From Amphiura filiformis (taxonomy: Eukaryota > Echinodermata > Ophiuroidea > Amphilepidida > Amphiuridae): 64,000 nucleotides of DNA. Positions 21,770 through 31,760 of this stretch are shown in pieces. Location of the stretch: contig NC_092646.1 in assembly GCF_039555335.1 (NCBI RefSeq), positions 18,438,029-18,502,028 of the forward strand. Direction: 5' to 3'. Below the pieces are notes generated by a model that was not told the origin of the DNA, searched no databases, and saw only the letters and a program-made list of their open reading frames with translations. Every line of letters starts with the position of its first letter. Positions within the stretch are counted from its first letter, which is position 1. Position numbers and translations under genes: made by a program.

Positions 21770-22420
21770 CCATATTTTATTATTTTGACTGAGGTTTTTG
21801 ATGGCGTTGGCCCATTTGCAATACACGCCTCTGAATAGAATTTCAATCGCATCCCTTAACGCAAACGCTACCTAACTAATAATTGAGTTTAAGCACGTTC
21901 ACATGTAGTTGACACTTCAGAGATGTCTTTTTCCTTAACACTAAATAACTATAAAGGTTAATCGCCCAAGGTGAGGTACGCACGGTGAGTCTAAAAGAGG
22001 GCAAAACAAACGACTCGTTGAGATCCACATCGATCCGAATGAAGGCATGTATTATGGATACAATGTGTTTCCACGAAAAAGTTACCCGCAACTTATAAGC
22101 ATAATTGTGCAAGGTATCATCGACCAGACAAGATATCCGTATGCGGTTCATGCCTTTGCGTTCTGTATCTGCAGATGGATTTTAGCAAGTCAGATTTATC
22201 TAGATTATTACGCTTTCTGATGTTGATAGTTCCAATATTCCAATGACACTATAGGGTGTTCTTCAAGCTTAACTATGCATGTCATATGTCCCTTAAGATA
22301 AAGGCTACTGTTTGTGCTGGGAAAGTTTAAGTTGATTAAAATTGTATTTTGGTGCAATGTATTGTAATCCAGTTTTATTCAGAAGTTCAATTGGTACTTT
22401 TTTGGTTCATGAAAATGTGA
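21770..22420. other. intergenic, nothing recognised
   Basis: The antisense open frame at 21876-22151 has no domain or splice context. No repeat was recognised. Confidence 0.4.
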
Positions 22421-22423
22421 AGG

Positions 22424-22593
22424 AAAAAAGAAGGAAGGAAAGAAAGAATAAAAGAAAGACCGAAAGATAGATAGAAAAAAAGAAAGAAGAAAAAGAAAGA
22501 AAGAAAGAAAGAAAAGCAGAAAGAAAGAAATAAAGAATGAATGAAAGAAAGAAAGACAGAAAGCCAAAAAATAAATAAATTAATAAAGAAAAA

Positions 22594-22629
<36 letters not shown>

Positions 22630-22750
22630 AAAAAGAAAAAAAAAAGAAAGAAAGAAAGAAAAAATAGAAAGGAAGAAAGATATAACAGAAATTTTGAAAA
22701 CACGTCAAGAAGGAGAGAATGGAAAGGAGAGAAAGAGAAAGAAAGACGTT
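22424..22750 (+). repeat. (GAAA)n microsatellite
   Basis: About 325 bp of imperfect GAAA/GAAAG repeat, almost purely purine on the plus strand. The overlapping lysine-rich (plus) and serine/phenylalanine-rich (minus) open frames are translations of the microsatellite and not genes. Confidence 0.95.
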
Positions 22751-22987
22751 TTACACTAAAGAAAAGACACTTTGAAATATGATAGCTCAATATTTTCCTA
22801 GGCTGTCCGATTATGTAGGTGTATGGTTATAAGCAGATTGTATTACTAACATATAAATAATTTTCTCCGCCGTCGGAGATAATTGCCAATAAATGCACAA
22901 TGAATGAGAAACATAATTGGACAGGCAATAAAGTGTTAACTTAACACTTTACGCCCGATGACACCCTCTTGATCCTAATTACTTGCT

Positions 22988-23372
22988 TTAATGGTATACG
23001 AGGTATTGTTGGTCGAAGCAGCCAAAAAAAATTGATTTTCATTATCTGAATCAATATATTATTGAAAAATAACACTTTGGTGTTTTGCAAAAGTTCATTC
23101 TACAAATCATATACTTTGAAAACTTGCTTAATTTATTGTTGTTAATGAGTTATGTACGTTTTACAAAAGTGTTGTTGTTTCAGCCCTCTTTACAACATAA
23201 CTCAAGAACCACAGGACCTACAAAAGTATATCTGTGATATTTGAATTCTTCTACACGCTCACTATGAATTGAGCAATGCAATTTTTGCTAAAGCTCACTA
23301 CCATTCGCAAGATGCTGTGAACTACTTTTTTATGGCTGCTTCGACCATTAATACATCGTATACCCTTAATAC
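22988..23372. mobile_element. about 385 bp element with about 45 bp TIRs
   Basis: The left end contains AATGGTATACGAGGTATTG and GGTCGAAGCAGCC. The right end contains GGCTGCTTCGACC, AATACATCGTATACCCTTAA and TACC. No coding sequence is seen. It is a MITE in an otherwise unremarkable stretch; the short sequence up to about 24094 shows nothing else I recognise. Confidence 0.75.
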
Positions 23373-23374
23373 CA

Positions 23375-24094
23375 TTGATTAAAAGACGATAGGTATAATA
23401 TCATAGACGAAATTGTGTCATAATGCGAAAAGTGTTTTTCCACGGATTTTTATTTGGCTGTGATATTAAATGATCATTCCCGCGCTATTCTTTTATTTTA
23501 TTCCAACTTTGAGTAAAATGATAATTAATTTTCATACTGATGTCACATATAAGTGAAATTCCACACTAAGCTCATACCTGCATATATAATGCAAGTTCGA
23601 CAATAAATGCCCTGAAAACTGTAACTTAATTAAAAATGACGGGTTATTATTTGTCTGTGTATTCACGGTGGTATATCGTTTACATTGGAAATATTTAAAA
23701 TAACCATTCAAACCGAATTATGGGGCGTATCTGATAAAAACACCATCCAAGAATGGCACCCCAATTAAAGGTCAGTTTCCATTTGAAGCTTTGCACCTCT
23801 CGTGCTTGACCTACTAAAGATCAGAATATCCGAGGCAGTGGTTCTTTGGTGACGAGTAAAATGTGCAAAATATGCATGGAACTATTCAGGAAACTCCATT
23901 AGCACATCATCTGCCAAACTATCTGGTCAGTTTACTATGGGAACGTACCGATTCTCAAATATTCAAAATAGTTGCTTTCCTAGTACTATAGACAGTTTAC
24001 TCGACAGTACTTACAGCTTAATTTTTACTTTGGGAGAACACTAGTTAGAAAAACAAATCTCCCTAATCAAATGACAGTATATGTTATCTTATTT
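23375..24094. other. intergenic, left of the tandem array
   Basis: No gene or repeat was recognised. Similarity to the array units starts gradually near 24095 with TTATTTACAGTATACTA. Confidence 0.45.
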
Positions 24095-25165
24095 ATTTAC
24101 AGTATACTACCTTTTTACTTGGCAAGCTTGTGATGGCAGCTAATTCTGTAGTTAAAAGCATTGAAGTGGAAGTGGCTCAAAAACATTTTGCTAGCCATCT
24201 TCAATCAGGGTGTCCCAAAACCTTCTTCATCAATTTAAATTTACCTATATATCTATTTTAAAACATAATAGGAAATATATTTGGTAACAAACCTGCTATT
24301 TATATGTTTAATGATGTGGTATCAATACTCACATACAAGAATATATGCATTAAGGAAAGAAAGTCAAAACTCACAAATCAAAGTGGTCATAATCTCCCAA
24401 ATTAGTATTTAAAGGTACCTTATTTTAATAAATTTTCTTTACTAATATTATAATCCCCAGTCTCTAAGAATTGAGATAACAGAGTAACTTAACCTAATAT
24501 TTAAGTGGAATTCGAGATATGAGTCCCAGGTGTTTGGAGCAACAAACACCACCAGTGATTTAAACGTAGATAGGAAATTCCATATTAAAATCAATCGACA
24601 TTTTCTAAAAGCTGACTTTTTACAAGTGTTTGGAACGATGAGTAGGGAAGCACTTCATCGCGTTTGTGAAGATTATGAGAAACGACTGACACTCACTACC
24701 TTATCAGCGTACAGAACACCCTCAATAATCAACTACGAAATTGAAAATGCAATTTCCATGCAAGACTAAGCATTTATTATCATAGCTCTCACAATTAACA
24801 TTGATTATTATTCGCAGAAAGGTCAGTGGCGGGTAGAAATAGATGCGACAAGATCAAACAAAAGTAATAAGTAACTTGTCGCCAAAAACCGCAATTTTCT
24901 TTTTTTTTTATTTAGCATTGTTGATCAACGTTAATGATGTTAATGTGCTATCAAAATTAGAAAAACTGAACCTGAGATACGAATTTTGTTATTTTGCTGC
25001 TGGAAGTAATATAACAAAACGTGTTTTATCGCTTCTTTTGGCAATAACTTGAAGAGTATAGATTATCGACATACATCTGATTTTCCATACTCGCGCCCTA
25101 AAGCCACTCTTGCGTTCACTGATATTCCCGACAGCAACGTGTTGAGTTGAGTGCAAGCACATAAA

Positions 25166-25470
25166 CACTACAAAACAAAAAAGAAGAAAATCCGCACTAT
25201 GTATCCCGTCCTACACTAAAATCCGATCTTGTTATGACAACGTCGGTGCAAATCAACACGATGCACGCGTTCGAAATTGCTTAGCGTGGTAAAAATCTTT
25301 CATATACTGGTATCAATCTTTGTCAGTTTAGAGTGTTTGGTAGAAAATTTGGTATTAAATTGGAGCTAACAAGATTCTGCACACGACCTAAATCAAATTG
25401 TCATAACAAGATCAGGTTTTGGTGTACGACGGGTTACATAAGAGCGGATTTTCTTTAATTGTTGTGTTCA
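25166..25470. repeat. inverted repeat inside the array unit
   Basis: The left arm carries AAATCCGCACTATGTATCCC, GTCCTACAC and GATCTTGTTATGACAA. The right arm carries TTGTCATAACAAGATC, GTGTACGACGGG and TACATAAGAGCGGATTTTC. The arms are about 75 bp and the loop about 155 bp. The same structure recurs in unit 2 (29662-29945, right arm eroded), unit 3 (32662-32985) and unit 4 (35880-36205). Unit 5 keeps only the right arm (37918-37975). Open frames reading similar protein on both strands here are produced by this symmetry. Confidence 0.8.
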
Positions 25471-25564
25471 TTTTGCGATCTTTACATTATTGGCTCAAAT
25501 GCTCAAAGTTGTCAAATACTCATTTCTTGTATCAAACCTGTGTGTCTTATGATATAAAAGCTAT

Positions 25565-25775
25565 ACTAAAATGCAGTAAACCTTTGACGAGCGCGTATTG
25601 TAAGGATACATCGCGTATTTACTGCGTTGCACGCACTTGTCTCTGATTGGCTGCTGAGGCGATCTGTTGTTGCCGAGTGGAAATTTATGAATGAACTGTG
25701 CGTCGTACGCGTTGTTAGCGCCGATTTTGCAACATCACGGTAGTCGCGCTCGTCAAAGGTTTGCTGCATTTTAGT
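25565..25775. mobile_element. 211 bp MITE inserted in array unit 1
   Basis: Inverted ends read ACTAAAATGCAG, AAACCTTTGACGAGCGCG and CGCGCTCGTCAAAGGTTT, CTGCATTTTAGT, giving arms of about 31 bp with one mismatch. Unit 3 reads straight through the same site (AAAAGCTATCACTTG, about 33069-33083) while being almost identical to unit 1 on both sides. The flanks are TA-rich, so the exact target duplication (TA or TATA) is ambiguous. Confidence 0.85.
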
Positions 25776-25999
25776 ATATCACTTGTTAATATTGGGATCG
25801 GTTTCAAAGAAGCAGGTTACAATTATTGTGACACGTTTCCAGGATACGTCATTCGTTTAAAGAGAACCCCAAGCAACAATTCAAAGCGGAAGTCCTTCAA
25901 TTAAAATTAAAAATATAAATTCTTCAAAATAATAATAGTTGCCCTGTGACAAATGGACGGTTACTTGGTAAGAAAACGTGCCGTATTGTAGATGTGTAA

Positions 26000-26260
26000 A
26001 ACATATCGAGGATTGAGAGGCAGAAAGCTTCAACTCACAATCACCTGCTCCCATAAAATGAGCAAAATGTCGCAAGGGCACTTTAGAAGATACAGTCCAT
26101 TAATCATGACTAAATTCAATAGGATACAAAAGACATTGTGGAGGAAATATTGATACTTGAAGACCAAAGCAAGGAGCCGACTTTATGCTCATTTGTGAGA
26201 GCTGGTCAAAGTGAATTGCGGCTTTCTGGTTCTGAACCCTCGATATAATATAGAAAATGA
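26000..26260 (+). repeat. type-A-specific block of the array
   Basis: Present in units 1, 3 (33300-33560) and 5 (38300-38560) and missing from units 2 and 4. It contains GAGGCAGAAAGCTTCAACTC, AAATGTCGCAAGGGCACTTT and TGCGGCTTTCTGGTTCTGAA, nearly unchanged in all three copies. Short frames read MSKMSQGHFRRYSPLIMTKF and, in unit 1, EDQSKEPTLCSFVRAGQSEL ending at a stop. They look protein-like but lie in different frames with no clear exon borders. I do not recognise a protein. Confidence 0.75.
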
Positions 26261-27018
26261 ATGTCTATGGGGCAGCTATTGCAGATATAACCTTCTTGTA
26301 CCATACCCTCGATTTTAATATCTGTAAACAATAGCGATTGTCATGTGTATCGGTTACATTCTTTGAAGTGATCTGACAGTCTAAACAAAATGGACACATA
26401 GCAGCAAATGCAGTTAAAACAATTTAACCTGGGGCAGCGACAGGTGAGTGCCAATCATTTTCATACAGATTTCAATACGAGATTATGTCAATGTCATGAG
26501 ACACTCAACCCGTAATAACCAGTTTTGCATCTAGGTATATCTATATGTCACATTTGATCATTATACTGAAATGTCACCACTTGCACCTAAAAGCTTGATA
26601 CACTCGAAATTCAATTTCAATTTTAAATATACACCCTTTTCAAGAGCTGGTGATAATGCCATCATCATTTCAGGCATTTTTATGGCAATGTTAAGTAATA
26701 GCCTTTTGAAAGTCTCACTATCACAGAGGAAATGATATAAACAAAAATGTACCACCGGATAAAAGGTGTTCCCTTAATGCTCTGCCATAGGCTTCAACAT
26801 AAAAAGACCAAGTTTTGAAATATTTTCTCAATATATCAAGAGCTATCGTAATAACCACTGAACCAATACTAGGCTTGTTTGTACTCATTTTAATACATTT
26901 TTCATGCTGATTCCAAATATAGGCATGAAAATGTACAATTCTGAAATTTTTGCATTTTGATTTTATTTTAAAACTTGAACTTGTCGTCGACACCCGCGTA
27001 TAGAGAGTTAAATCCGAC

Positions 27019-27582
27019 CATAGACCGTGAAGACATGGACGGTCATCTGCGGCATATCCTTTGAAGCTATGATCGTCTCGCACAAACACAAAGGCAAGAT
27101 AGTCTTCAAACCTGCCATCGAATCGATTTACCGTACAAAAGGTCAATAACCCAACTCTCGTCCACTCAATTGCATTATCAGTCGCAATCCAACTGAATTT
27201 TGCGCTCGGATCATCCGTGTAAGTGTGACGTTGAGACCAAGGCTTATATAACGCAAATTGAAACTCATTCAATGCCAGAGTAACAGGTAGTGTTAGATAA
27301 ATTCGAAACGGTGAATATATGTATTTATTTAATTAACTTGAAACTGCAGCAAATAAGGGTTTTTTACCGTTTCATTTCTTGTAACTATAACTGTTTTGCG
27401 ACAACAGAGTTTACATTGCAGTCGTAACTGTGTCAGAGACAACGTGTATACTTCGATTGAATGTCGCTTCTTTCAAACGCGCTAATCCAACAGGTGCGAG
27501 TGAGACGTACATGGTTTCAGCATAATGTGAAATTTCTATAGAATCACTATCCAGACGACCGTCCATCTCTTCACGGTCTATG
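27019..27582 (-). mobile_element. 564 bp TIR element with coding-like cargo, 7-bp target duplication
   Basis: Inverted ends CATAGACCGTGAAGA / TCTTCACGGTCTATG are flanked on both sides by ATCCGAC (27012-27018 and 27583-27589). Units 2-5 read TAAATCCGACAGAG with a single ATCCGAC, a clean empty site. On the minus strand two exon-like frames lie inside. One is about 51 residues (begins MDGRLDSDSIEISHYAE, ends near 27411 beside AAT|GTAAAC, a possible donor). The other is about 85 residues containing FALYKPWSQRHTYTDDP and FSWIATDNAIEWTRVG. No transposase motif is seen. The cargo could be captured host exons or remains of the element's own gene. I do not recognise the protein. Confidence 0.8.
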
Positions 27583-27589
27583 ATCCGAC

Positions 27590-27890
27590 AGAGTTCAGTT
27601 TGAAGCGTAAGACACAAATCACCTGTCATGTACTTCTTGTGTTTAACAATATTCCTGCGTGACAAACTCTGCTAGATATTGTATGTAACATATTATCTAT
27701 TTTTCGTCATCAAACATTCGTTAGAACTTAAACATTACTGGAAATAGAATGACAATAGATTAAATAACGTACATATTGTACATACAATATTGTACGTACA
27801 ATACTCGGAGTCTGAAGCGCGCTTAAGACACAAATCACCTGTCATGTACTTCTTGTGTTAAACAATATTCCTGCGTGACAAACTTGTCTT
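27590..27890. repeat. local duplication and palindrome in unit 1
   Basis: The segment with AGACACAAATCACCTGTCAT and ATTCCTGCGTGACAAACT occurs twice, about 225 bp apart. The spacer holds the self-complementary stretch TGTACATACAATATTGTAC (about 27779-27797). The other units have this segment once. Confidence 0.75.
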
Positions 27891-28545
27891 GCATATATTT
27901 ACTGATCTTAGAGATAAATGGTAAATGAACATCGAAAATGTTAGATCAGATGTGCCTTGTCGTGAGAAAATGAGGAAAGACATTGTTTGTTCACAATGTT
28001 TAGGTGAGAACGAAATGAAAGACACGTACACGGAGATGAAAATGCCGTGTAATGATTTAACACGTTTCAAAAGCGCATTTGTTTGCTAATTTATTCTGAA
28101 GCAAATTTAAACATGTCTTTTAAAGAGCATATTTTGCTAAGATGGAAACCAATTAATAATTAATTGACAAATTTTACTTTACGATGTCTTAAACGCAATT
28201 CTCCATATCAGTTTATCATTATTTCCATTTTACTTCCACAATGACCTTGACAATGTGCTGAGGCTTATGGGTCAACGTGCCTGTGCGTTGCGCACTATTA
28301 ATCATTGCATTTTTGTTTTATGATAATATTATTATAAATATTTATAACAGTTATCGTCAAAAGGCCACGTCGTCAGCCTACTTGTTTTTTTTACTGAAAG
28401 TAATATACCAAAATGGCAAAAACTCATATAGAGTCAGTCAAATATTAAAAAATAATACAAAAAGCTCATGAATAAATAAATGTACGCGCTAAGAAAAACG
28501 AACGAGCGCGGCGGCTATGAGACATAGCTTCTTTTATAGCCTTTT

Positions 28546-31500
28546 TATTTAGAATATACTAGTACTACGTTTTTACTTGGCACCCTTATGATGGCAGCTA
28601 ATTCTGTAATTAAAAGCATTGGAGACGAAGTGGCTCAAAACATTTGCTAGCCATCCTCAGACAGGGTAGCCCGAAACTCTCTTCATCAATTTAAATTTAC
28701 ATATATCTCTTGAAAGTTTTAAAACCTAATTGAAAAGAAACTATTATTTGGTAAAAAAAAACCATGCTAATTATATGTTTAATGATGTGACGAAAATACT
28801 CACCTTAAAGATTATATTCATTATGGAAAAAGAAATTCAAAATTCACAAATTAAAGTGGTCGTACATCTCTCAAATTAGTATTTTAAGGTACCTTATTAA
28901 CTTTACTACTACTTTCATAATCTCCAGTCTCCAGGAATTGAGATTTCAGGGTAACTTAACCTGATATTTAAGTGGAATTCGAGATATGAGTCCCAGGTGT
29001 TTGGAGCAACAAACACCACCAGTGATTAAAACGTAGATAGGAAATTGCATATTAAAATCAATCGACATTTTCTAAAAGCTGACTTTTTACAAGTGTTTGG
29101 AACGATGAGTGTGAATAGGAAAGCACTTCATCGCGTTTGTGAAGATTATGAGAAACGACTGACACTCACTACCTTATCAGAGTACAGAACACCCTTAATA
29201 ATCAACTACGAAATTGAAAATGCAATTTCCATGCAAGACTAAGCATTTATTATCATAGCTCTCACAATTAACATTGATTATTATTCGCAGAAAGGTCAGT
29301 GGCTGGTAGAAATAGATGCGACAAGATCAAACAAAAGTAATAAGGAACTTGTTAGAAGCAATTTACTTTTCTTTTTTTATCATTTAGCACCCTCTGATTT
29401 AGCACGGTTTATCAATGTTAATGTGCTATAAAAAAATTAGAAAAACTGAACCTGAGATACGATTATTATTATTATGCTGCTGGAAGCACTGAATAACAAA
29501 ACGAGTTTTATCACTTCTTTCGGCAATGACTTGAGAAGTATATAGATTTTCGACATACATCTGATTTCTTTACTCGCGTCCTAAAGCCACTCCTGCGTAC
29601 ACTGATATCCCCGAGAGACAGCAACGTGTTGAGTTGAGTGCAAGCACATAAACATTACAAATAAAGAAAGTCCGCACTTATGTAACCCGTCTTACACTAA
29701 AATCCGATCTTGTTATGACAACGTCGGTGCAAATCAAAACGATACAAATCAAAGCGAAATTGCTAAGCGTGGTGAAAATGCACCAACTTTCATATGCTGG
29801 TATCAATCTTTGTCAGTTTAGCATGTTTAGAGTGTTTTGTAGCAAATTTGGTCAGAGCTAACAACATTCTGCACACGACCTTATCAATCAAGGTGCAGGA
29901 CGGGTTACATAAGTGCAGACTTTCTTTATTTGTTGTATATATTTTGCGTTCTTTACGTTATTGGCTCAAAGTTGTCAAATACTCATTTCAGGTATCATAC
30001 CTGTGCGTCTTATGATATAAAATCCCCACTTGTTAATATTGGGATCGTTTTAAAAGAAGCAAGTTACAATTATGACACGTCTACAGGATACGTCATTCGT
30101 TTAAAGAGACCCCAAGTAACATTTCAAAGTCTTTCAATTAAAATTACAAATAAATTTATATAAATTCTTCAAAATAATAATAGTTGCCCTGTGACAAATG
30201 GACGGTTACTTGGTAAGAAAACGTGTAGTATCGTAGATGTAAACATAAAATGAAGAAATTTTACAAATATATATGGGGCAGCTATTGCAGATATAACCTT
30301 CTTGCTCTACACCCTCAATTTTAATATCTGTAAACAATACCGATTGTCATGGGTATCGGTTACATTCTTTGAAGTGATCTGACAGTCTGAACAAAACGGA
30401 CACGTAGCAGCAAATGCAGTTAAAACAATTTAACCTGGGGCAGCGACAGTTGAGTGCCAATCATTTTCATACAGATGTCAATACGAGATTATGTCAATGT
30501 CATGAGACACTCAACTCGTAATAACCAGTTTTGGATCCAGGTATATCTATATGTCACATTTGATCATTATACTGAAATGTCACCACTTGCACCTAAAAGC
30601 TTTATACACTCGAAATTCAATTTCAATTTTAAAGATACACCCTTTTCAAGAGCTGGTGATAATGCCATCATCATTTCAGGCATTTTTATGGCAATGTTAA
30701 GTAATAGCATTTTGAAAGTCTCACTATCACAGAGGAAATGATATAAACAAAAATGTACCACCGGATAAAAGGTGTTCCCTTAATGCTCTGCATGCTAGCC
30801 ATAGGCTTCAACATAAAAAGACCAAGTTTTGAAATATTTTCTCAATATATCAAGAGCTATCGTAATAACCACTGAACCAATACTAGGCTTGTTTGTACTC
30901 ATTTTAATACATTTTTCATGCTGATTCCAAATATAGGCATGAAAATGTACAATTCTGAAATGTTTGCATTTTGATTTTTTTTTTAAACTTGAACTTGTCG
31001 TCGACACCCGCGTATAGAGAGTTAAATCCGACAGAGTTCAGTTTGAAGCGTAAGACACAAATCACCTGTCATGTACTTCTTGTGTTTAACAATATTCCTG
31101 CGTGACAAACTTGTCTTGCATATATTTACTGATCTTAGAGATAAATGGTAAATCAACATCGAAAATGTTAGATCAGATGTGCCTTGTCGTGAGAAAATGA
31201 GGAAAGACATTGTTTGTTCACAATGTTTAGGTGAGAACGAAATGAAAGACACATACACGGAGATGAAAATGCCGTGTAATGATTTAACACGTTTCAAAAG
31301 CGCATTTGTTTGCTGATTTATTCTGAAACAAATTCCAACATGTCTTTTAAAGAGTATATTTTGCTAAGATGGAAACCAATTAATAATTAATTGACAAATT
31401 TTACTTTACGATGTCTTAAACGCATTTTCGCCATGTCAGTTTATCATTATTTCCATTTAATTCCACAATGACCTTGAAAATGTGCTGAGGCTTGTGGGTC

Positions 31501-31760
31501 AACGTGCCTGTGCGTTGCGCACTATTAATCATTGCATTTTTGTTTTATGATAATATTATTATAAATATTTATAACAGTTATCGTCAAAAGGCCACATCGT
31601 CAGCTTACTTGTTTTTTTACTGAAAGTAATATACCAAAATGGCAAAAACTCATATAGAGTCAGTCAAATATTAACAAATAATACAAAAAGCTCATGAATA
31701 AATAAATGTACGCGCTAAGAAAAACGAACGAGCGCGGCGGCATAGCTTCTTTTATAGCCT
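28546..31760 (+). repeat. array unit 2 (type B)
   Basis: Opens with TATAGCCTTTTTATTTAGAA and closes with GTACGCGCTAAG...GCGCGGCGG, as unit 1 does. It lacks the type-A block: after GTAGATGTAAACATAAAATG the sequence goes directly to GGGGCAGCTATTGCAG. It also lacks the two unit-1 insertions. The frame GTMSVNRKALHRVCED is preserved at about 29100-29145. Confidence 0.85.

Larger units (their letters stand above)
24095..28545 (+). repeat. array unit 1 (type A, longest)
   Basis: Runs from TTTTTACTTGGCAAGCTTGT to GTACGCGCTAAG...GCGCGGCGG. It carries a hairpin (arms 25166-25240 and 25398-25470), the type-A block (about 26000-26260), and three additions absent from its sisters: a 211 bp MITE at 25565, a 564 bp cargo-bearing element at 27019, and a local duplication of about 75 bp (27590-27665 repeated at about 27815-27890). 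The reading frame DFLQVFGTMSREALHRVCED (about 24620) is shared with units 2 and 4, but no start, stop or splice evidence makes it a gene. Confidence 0.85.

Noticed and set aside
22407..22790. Overlapping low-complexity frames of up to 127 residues
   Set aside because: They are translations of the (GAAA)n microsatellite.
26721..27272. 183-residue minus-strand open frame
   Set aside because: The first part lies in the inserted TIR element and the rest reads through its terminus into ordinary array sequence. It is a fusion by insertion and not one gene. Its element-internal part is discussed separately.
31022..31297. 91-residue antisense frame repeated in several array units (also 34550-34825, 37232-37585, 39303-39578)
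   Set aside because: Conservation follows from DNA identity of the units. It is rich in Ser/Phe/Leu, has no domain, and the opposite strand has an equally good frame.
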